Origin: Monomorium pharaonis | Lineage: Eukaryota > Arthropoda > Insecta > Hymenoptera > Formicidae | NCBI RefSeq assembly: GCF_013373865.1 | Contig: NC_050474.1 | Coordinates: 16,932,042 to 16,996,041 of the forward strand | DNA length: 64,000 nucleotides | Direction: 5' to 3' | Shown here: positions 58,120-64,000 of the stretch, one piece after another | How the letters are laid out: each line of letters starts with the position of its first letter | How positions within the stretch are numbered: position 1 is the stretch's first letter | Notes under the pieces: generated by a model | What the model was told of the DNA's origin: nothing | Database searches by the model: none | What the model saw: only the letters and a program-made list of their open reading frames with translations | Program-made: the position numbers and the translations under genes

Positions 58120-58780
58120 TGTCGATGACAGACAAATTCGTCTGGCGCCAAGAAGAAAGAAAGTACAGAATTGGCTTTTCCTTTTTATTTTTGCCCGCGA
58201 CGATGAAAAATGCTAGTGCATTTCCACGATCAGATGCATCCATTATCGAGAAGTTGCATGTCGATGTGCCTGCATAAAGAGGGTGGTGGAGGAGGGGGGA
58301 GGGAAAAGCAAGCAGCATGCAGCGAGAAAACTGTCGTGACACCGTCGGCACGCCAAGGCTTGGTGACCCGCAAACAGCGAGACACTCCACTCCACAAAGG
58401 CCGTCCATCAAGCATCAATAATGTACAAGGGTCGTAGCGTGGCCTTGCCGCGAGATATCGACTCGCTCGCAAATATCGATTACCTCCATCCGCGCGGCCC
58501 GGCGATTCAAGATGCTGCCGCGTACGCTACGAAGTCATTTTCATCGTCGCGCACGCATACATAATAAACCCCACGTCGACTAAACGAGCTATAATCCGTT
58601 CCATAACCGCGCGCGCTCACGGGCCTCGTTATGATTGCACGCGAGGAAGATGCTATATTAATTTCGCTGCGAAGGACGACGGGCAAAATCAGCTGGTTTT
58701 GGTCCCCGAAGTGGCGATGAAAGACGATATGGTTTTTTTTCTCCCTTGTAGTTTTCGAGCCGCTGAATCTCACCTCTAAA
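58120..58780. promoter_or_regulatory. CpG-containing GC-rich segment, function unknown
   Basis: A 660-base segment much richer in G+C than the surroundings, with a GGAGGAGGGGGGAGGGAAAA stretch at about 58288, CGCGCGC at about 58610 and several GATAT/ATCGAT words. Open frames on both strands are broken and lack family signatures. Its position inside the presumed long KCNQ intron suggests an enhancer or alternative promoter, but this is inference from composition only. Confidence 0.3.
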
Positions 58781-61700
58781 AAACTTTAATCAGGAAAGTG
58801 TGAAAATCAATATTAAAAATGATTTAATATGGAAAAATTATATTAATAAAAGTGGAAAATTGCAGTAAATAAATGAACGATACTAAATATGCAAACAACA
58901 CAAATTAATAAGTGAAGAAAGCTTTATTTGATCAAAGCGGATCTTGATGCTTAAAAATCATTTTTACATGAACCTCACAAATTTCAGTAGTATAAAATAG
59001 AATATATAATACTCTGGAGTTAATGATACAATAATGTTTTCAAGTCTCAAAATTTAAAGCAACTTTCTTTGCTCTTGATAACATGCTTTTAGATATTAGA
59101 TTTTGGTCTTTAGATATTAATAAATGTTTTTTTTTTTTAATTAAGCAGAATATAAATTATTACAGATTATCATGTTTTACTGATAGAAAAATACGAATTA
59201 ATACGTTCATTTAACGACAATAATTAACGGTATTAGATGTTTAAAAGCTTTCCATACTGATTTTACCTTTGTGACCGATTAAAATCTTTCAAAGGTCAGA
59301 ATCAGTAACTCGAAGACTACGACAATAAAATACACCGTTTTTATTTGTCACTGTAGGAATCAAAATGACCCATTTTACCCACCGCTTTTTTTATATAAAT
59401 TCTGCAACGATTCTCGCGCTATTCGAGTCTGCAATTCAAAAACTTTTTGATGCTTTTTTTCGGTATACTTTTATTTGTCAAGTATAAAAAACTGAATATC
59501 TAAAAATTGAAGGTTTTAGTAAAAATGTTTGGTGACGAAAAAAATTTTTTTTTTATATATGCATTTTTTGCTAGTCAAAATATTTGACAGTCAGAAATTT
59601 CATCTTTTATGAAAGCAAGACGTTTACATATAATTTTTTAATTAAGTTATTATTTTAATTTATTGGAAACACTAATTAAAAACATTTATTAGGAATGAAA
59701 CTTGTCTTATCATGAGTCTATTTTTCTTTTTGCATTTTCATTATATTTTATTTTTTCTTATAATTTTTTACTTCTTATACTATTTGTTTGTAACACGTCT
59801 CTTTCCATTAAATTCTCTTCCTCTCTATTTTCTTTTTATTTAAAAACTGCTCGTTTTTATATCTTTCTTCACATCACTGTAACTGTAAATCGTTTACTTT
59901 GCATGGGTCTATTTTTATTTCTGCGTTTTTATTTTATTGTATTATTTATTAATTTTTAATTCATTATATACATAATAGAAATAATAAATTAAGAAATAAT
60001 AAGAAAAAACAATATATATATGAGATAGACGACACTGGTTAGTTTACATTTGTTTCCAAAGTTTTATTTTTACCTTTTTTTAACTTTTTGACTGTCAGAG
60101 TTTATTGCAAAAATTATATCGAATAGTCATGCAGCATGACATGATCTGGAAAAATGTCAAACGATCGCGCTTGTTGTATTTTATAATAAAAAATTTTATG
60201 GCAAAATCCGAGGACACTGTCAGCTGCACATCGCGACTCGATATGGGATACTTTTCATTTAGTGACAAGCGTCGTTCTATCTTTGTTATTCATTGAATAT
60301 AAAAAAAGTGCTTGTGTAGACTCGTGTCACTAACTGGAAAACATTTGTAGTAGCACTTTTCGGTATGAAATGTAAACAGCGTGACTTTTTACTGCGTGGC
60401 ACTCAAACGATTAAGAAATATTATTTAAAAACAAACTGACGTACCAGTATTGGTGACTTTCTTTCATGAAAATGTCAAGCACTAAAATCCGCTTTGATCG
60501 AGAAATGGCTTTCTATTACTTATTGAGAAATATTTTATTGCGTAAATCCAAATGTTCCTTTTACTTAAAAAGGAAAAGAAATTTATACAAAACCGATTTC
60601 GAATTTCAAGCTTTATGCACTTTCTTCCGGTTTCCTTCGGGATGTAGAGTTACAATGGACTTTAAATGCAAGTACAACTTTCATGTTGGGGATGAAAAAT
60701 GTATCCGATATCAAATTGAAATATAATATTGGAAATATAATAAAAATGCCGTTACGTAATCGCGGTTTTGCTTTTTATCGATTAAATTTGTTATGGAGAT
60801 TTGAATGCATTAGACCGTATATATTATAGTTATATAGATTGTATGAAAAACGAAAAAACGACTAATGTCACCGGACCAGTTCAATTTATATCGCTATTGA
60901 AGCGTAAATATCATTAATTTTAATTTGAAATTGAATTTTTAATTTAGTTTTTGTAGGTTTCATGTTTCCTTATTCCGTTGCAAAATATATGTAATATTTT
61001 CGAGCCATTGAACATTTTTTTATAATTGTAAATATTATATATATATTTTTATATAGTTATAAATATAAGAGTAAAGAATAAAATTAAATTTATCTTATTA
61101 TGATGATAATCTTTAATAGACAGGACTTTGTTCAAAGAAGAAAAATTTAGTATATACGAAAAATCTTAATAGACACACAAAAATTATAATATGAAATTAT
61201 TCAGACTAAAGCTAAAAAAAATGATATACTAATAGCAATAAGAGATAAAACATTAAAGTTGTATTATACTCATTTTTACAAACATATTACTATTTATTCT
61301 TAATTAAACTATATACGTATGAAAGTTATGATTAAAATGTTATATTTTTATCAGACAATCCATTTTTAGAACTTATTTATGTTATTTGTTCGTATTTTTT
61401 ATTGTTAAGAAATGAAATTTAAAATAATAATATATAACAAAATTTCAATTTTTTACATAAATACTTAAGATGAGCTATCAAGCTATGCAACATTTTATTG
61501 CAATTCTGAGCTTGATTGTTCTGTCAATAAATGAATAAATAAATTTTGTTTATTTATAAATTAAATAAGTATTCTCTGCATCGCGACGAACTTTACACAA
61601 ATTATTTTAAATACATAAAGTACATAAAATTAATAGTTTTATTATTATTTCTTACATTTTATTGGAACAATATTACAGTTTTTTATACATATATTTTGTA

Positions 61701-61934
61701 ACATTTTATTTTATTTCCTGCTGTCGATTGCATTTACGCATGAAAAAAAGCGCGTACATCTCTCCCTTAGGTATAAAAAAAAAAAAAAAAAACATACTCA
61801 CTAGTCCGACAACGTGAGTGAAACGATAAAGGATCGCCGATGTCGAATCTTAGGAGCCAAGTTGTCGACTAAGCTCACCGAAGAGATGGCAAATCGAAAT
61901 TGCCAAGAGTATCGAAGCGTAAGAGCAAGAACAT

Positions 61935-62150
61935 CTTTCGACTTCCGTTTTCCCTCTCGTTTGTCAGCGTTCACATTTCTTTCCCTTCTTCTTTTTCCCT
62001 TTGTTTTCCCCCTTTGCTCTTCTCTCCCTCCTCATCCGTCTCTCCACCGTCTTCTTCATTCACCTTCTCAATTCCCCTCCCCCCCCCTCTTTATCATGTT
62101 TTCTTTTTCCCTTGCTCCCTCCCTCCCCTCCCGCTCGCTCTATTTTGTAG
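61935..62150. repeat. Polypyrimidine tract (CT-rich)
   Basis: About 215 bases of almost uninterrupted pyrimidine on the + strand (TTTCCCTTCTTCTTTTTCCC, CCTCCCCCCCCCTCTTTATC, CCCTCCCTCCCCTCCCGCTC). Such tracts can form triplex or H-DNA and often flank promoters. It lies directly upstream of the TATA box at 62177. The serine/proline-rich open frames over it are compositional artefacts. Confidence 0.75.
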
Positions 62151-62176
62151 CGGGTGTCTATCGATCGTGTCGGCTC

Positions 62177-62185
62177 TATAAATAG
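62177..62185 (+). promoter_or_regulatory. TATA-box promoter candidate
   Basis: A perfect TATAAATAG preceded by GGCTC and followed by a GC-rich 150-base stretch. The expected start would fall near 62205-62215 (TTTAGCATTTCGC), where no strong arthropod initiator (TCAGT) is seen. A weak donor-like AAAAG|GTGACG occurs at about 62301. It could start an alternative KCNQ transcript or an unrelated small gene. Confidence 0.35.
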
Positions 62186-63074
62186 ACTCGCGGCACGTCG
62201 GCGATATTTAGCATTTCGCAACGGACTACTTGCACTGGCTGCGTGCAGCCTGCTTGTGACAAGTGGGCTGACACGGTGTCGGATCTCACGGCGAGGAAAA
62301 GGTGACGGGGCCATCGTGGGATGATGCCTGGGAGCGTCACTGCTGTCCCCTTCCGCGACATTTATCGCCTTTCGTTCGACCACGATTCCATTCCGACAAT
62401 GCGTCTCTTTATGACTGACGTGTTGACGAATAGCGAGCGATGACGAATGTCATTTCAAACTGCGAAAATGCGTATCATAGCTGGGGGCAAAAATTCCGGA
62501 GCGAAACCCGATAACTTTTGCCACGACGATTGTGACAGGTAGAATAATAGATTATGATGATAATGATAATAACTAGAAATGATGAAAACTAAAAAAATGT
62601 GCCTAAAATAAGAAATAAGAAATTTATGTACGACATAAGGATGCTTATTCAAATCAATCGAAGCTTGATTTTGACTATTTCATGAAAGAAATGATCGTGA
62701 TCGAATTAAGATATGTTTTATGCAAATTTTTGTGTAAATAAATAGGATTTCTAATTACAAACAAATATTTTGATCAATCAGAACGTTAAGATATAGACAG
62801 TCAAGGATCTGTCATTTAGATAAAGAAATTGCTTTATCCTATTTTTATCTAGATTATTGAATATATTATCTTAATTAATTAAGCAGTAAAAAAATTGTGT
62901 TAAAGTTATAGAATAAGCTCAACATTTTTTCCTGTTTTTTCTTTCAATTTTAAGAGATAAATTTTGTCACTGATAATAAGGAACATATTTATTGTGTAAA
63001 ATTAAAAATACGTGCACATTATGTCACTTTCTTTTATTTATTCTAATAATTTAACACCTCACTGAAATTAACGC

Positions 63075-63178
63075 AATAGCAACATGTTAAAGTAACAAGC
63101 AAATGAGTTAAATTTTAATATAAAAATTTTAACAAGGACCAATCTTAACACAAATACAAAATGTTTTTTACTGTGTAT
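63075..63178. repeat. Solo end of the GTTAAA-rich repeat family
   Basis: It shares ATGTTAAAGTAACA, TAACACAAATACAAAATGTT and TTTTTACTGTGTATG with the right end of 20380-20965. The left end is absent. Confidence 0.5.
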
Positions 63179-64000
63179 GTTACTTAATATAATATATTGT
63201 CTTAATTTTTATCTCTGGTAAAGAAAATGTTATTTTTCCAAATTATTTACATAATATTTTCTTAGATAATTTTAAGAAGATAAAATTTTTTAAATTTAAG
63301 ATAAAGATTAAGATAATATGTATTTCAGTAATCTAAATAAAAATCAGATAAAGCAATGATTCATTTTACCTAAATAATGATAAACATTAGATAAAATTAC
63401 AGTAAGATTTTTGGTTAATATTTTCAGATTGAATTACACATATTTATTCGTCCAATTCTTTTTTTTTTTTATCGCACGATTGAATTGCAAATAGAAGCAA
63501 TTTTGTTGAATTATAAAAATAAGTTTTCAAATTTTGAATTACTCTTCAATCTCTCTGGTACACGAGTGTTGTGTAAGGAAAACGTTTTCCAGACAAGTCG
63601 TCAAATAAAAATTCGACCTTCGCAATTTGAACGATTCGTCGAAATTTTATGGAAAAACCAATCCATTTAATGCCGACGAGTTTTTGCTACGTAATGAATT
63701 ATTGATTGTGTTTTTAAGAAGTGGTTCCAATATTCATAGGTTCGCAAAGAGCGATTTCGTTGTATAATTCATCCATCAAATTCTCGCTCGACTATCCCCG
63801 TGTCGTCTGTGTTTTACTCGCGCTCGCTCCTCCGCTCAGTGTCTCTCCCGTAATCTTGCCCGTAATCTTCTTCGTTTTCGAGAGGCCGGCCGCGCATCTC
63901 CGCTTTCATCTTATTCGCCGCACGGATTTCTGGATTACCGATTTATTACCGTCTCGTTACCCGGGAGATCAATTAAGCTGTACATCACACGCTCGTATCA

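Larger units (their letters stand above)
40977..64000 (+). other. Presumed KCNQ intron 4, running off the right edge
   Basis: No exon encoding S1 or any later part of a KCNQ channel was found to the right of 40976, so the remaining 23 kb is taken as one long intron. It holds the repeats listed separately, several moderately GC-rich non-repetitive stretches (about 42600-43080, 45740-46000, 46200-46370, 52020-52360, 56140-56620, 58120-58780, 61800-62520, 63720-64000), and otherwise AT-rich DNA with no feature I can name. The GC-rich pieces are candidates for enhancers, alternative promoters or unrecognised genes. Confidence 0.55.

Noticed and set aside
61814..62383. Serine/proline-rich frames on + and a basic frame on -
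   Set aside because: Produced by the polypyrimidine tract and GC-rich promoter-like DNA; no start context or motif.
1..64000. CRISPR arrays, operons, bacterial promoters or prophage
   Set aside because: Spliced genes, microsatellites and eukaryotic DNA transposons throughout; no regularly spaced identical repeats of CRISPR type.

Overview
The window looks like nuclear DNA of an insect, most likely a hymenopteran and plausibly an ant. This rests on very AT-rich introns and spacers, short GC/CpG-rich islands, spliceosomal introns of 0.3 to 17 kb, and a high density of short inverted-repeat DNA transposons (MITEs). The species assignment is inference; there is no sequence that names a taxon. 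A 500-base run of N at 32575-33074 is a scaffold gap.

Genes. Two protein-coding genes can be supported, both on the + strand. (1) The 3' half of an arrestin-domain-containing (alpha-arrestin/ARRDC) gene occupies 328-5101 as four coding exons. They join in frame into 241 residues and end in a PPSY motif (binding site for Nedd4-family WW domains). Its upstream exons are off the left edge. (2) The 5' part of a KCNQ (Kv7, KCNQ1-like) voltage-gated potassium channel gene has coding exons at 31165-31252, 36010-36189 and 40811-40976. The last encodes the conserved block just before transmembrane segment S1. The rest of the channel (S1-S6, pore, C-terminus) is not found here; the remaining 23 kb looks like one intron that runs off the right edge. 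Two CpG-rich islands at about 11.2-11.65 kb and 13.0-13.75 kb are the best candidates for the KCNQ promoter and a non-coding first exon, with a spliced 5'UTR exon from 30909. That 5'UTR carries two short upstream ORFs, the second overlapping the main start codon.

Repeats. Most of the rest is intron or spacer filled with DNA-transposon relics: a complete nonautonomous hAT-like element with a perfect 8-bp target duplication (2796-3888); several TA-flanked fold-back MITEs (4481-4846, 10586-10811, 29595-29908, 41364-41569, 43186-43446); two copies of one fold-back family (9659-9812 and 12506-12661), one of them nested in a duplicated ATTGG-rich element; a Harbinger-type derivative that keeps relics of two genes (33459-34375); a Tc1-like transposase fossil (about 38960-39250); a long palindrome with a tRNA-like sequence in its loop (about 35030-35585) and partial relatives elsewhere; a young pair of 216-bp inverted repeats (52367-53750); and several simple or tandem repeats.

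Other signals. A TATA-box promoter candidate lies at 62177 and a GC-rich segment at 58.2-58.8 kb, both inside the presumed KCNQ intron. No rRNA, CRISPR array, complete tRNA gene or intact transposase gene was seen.
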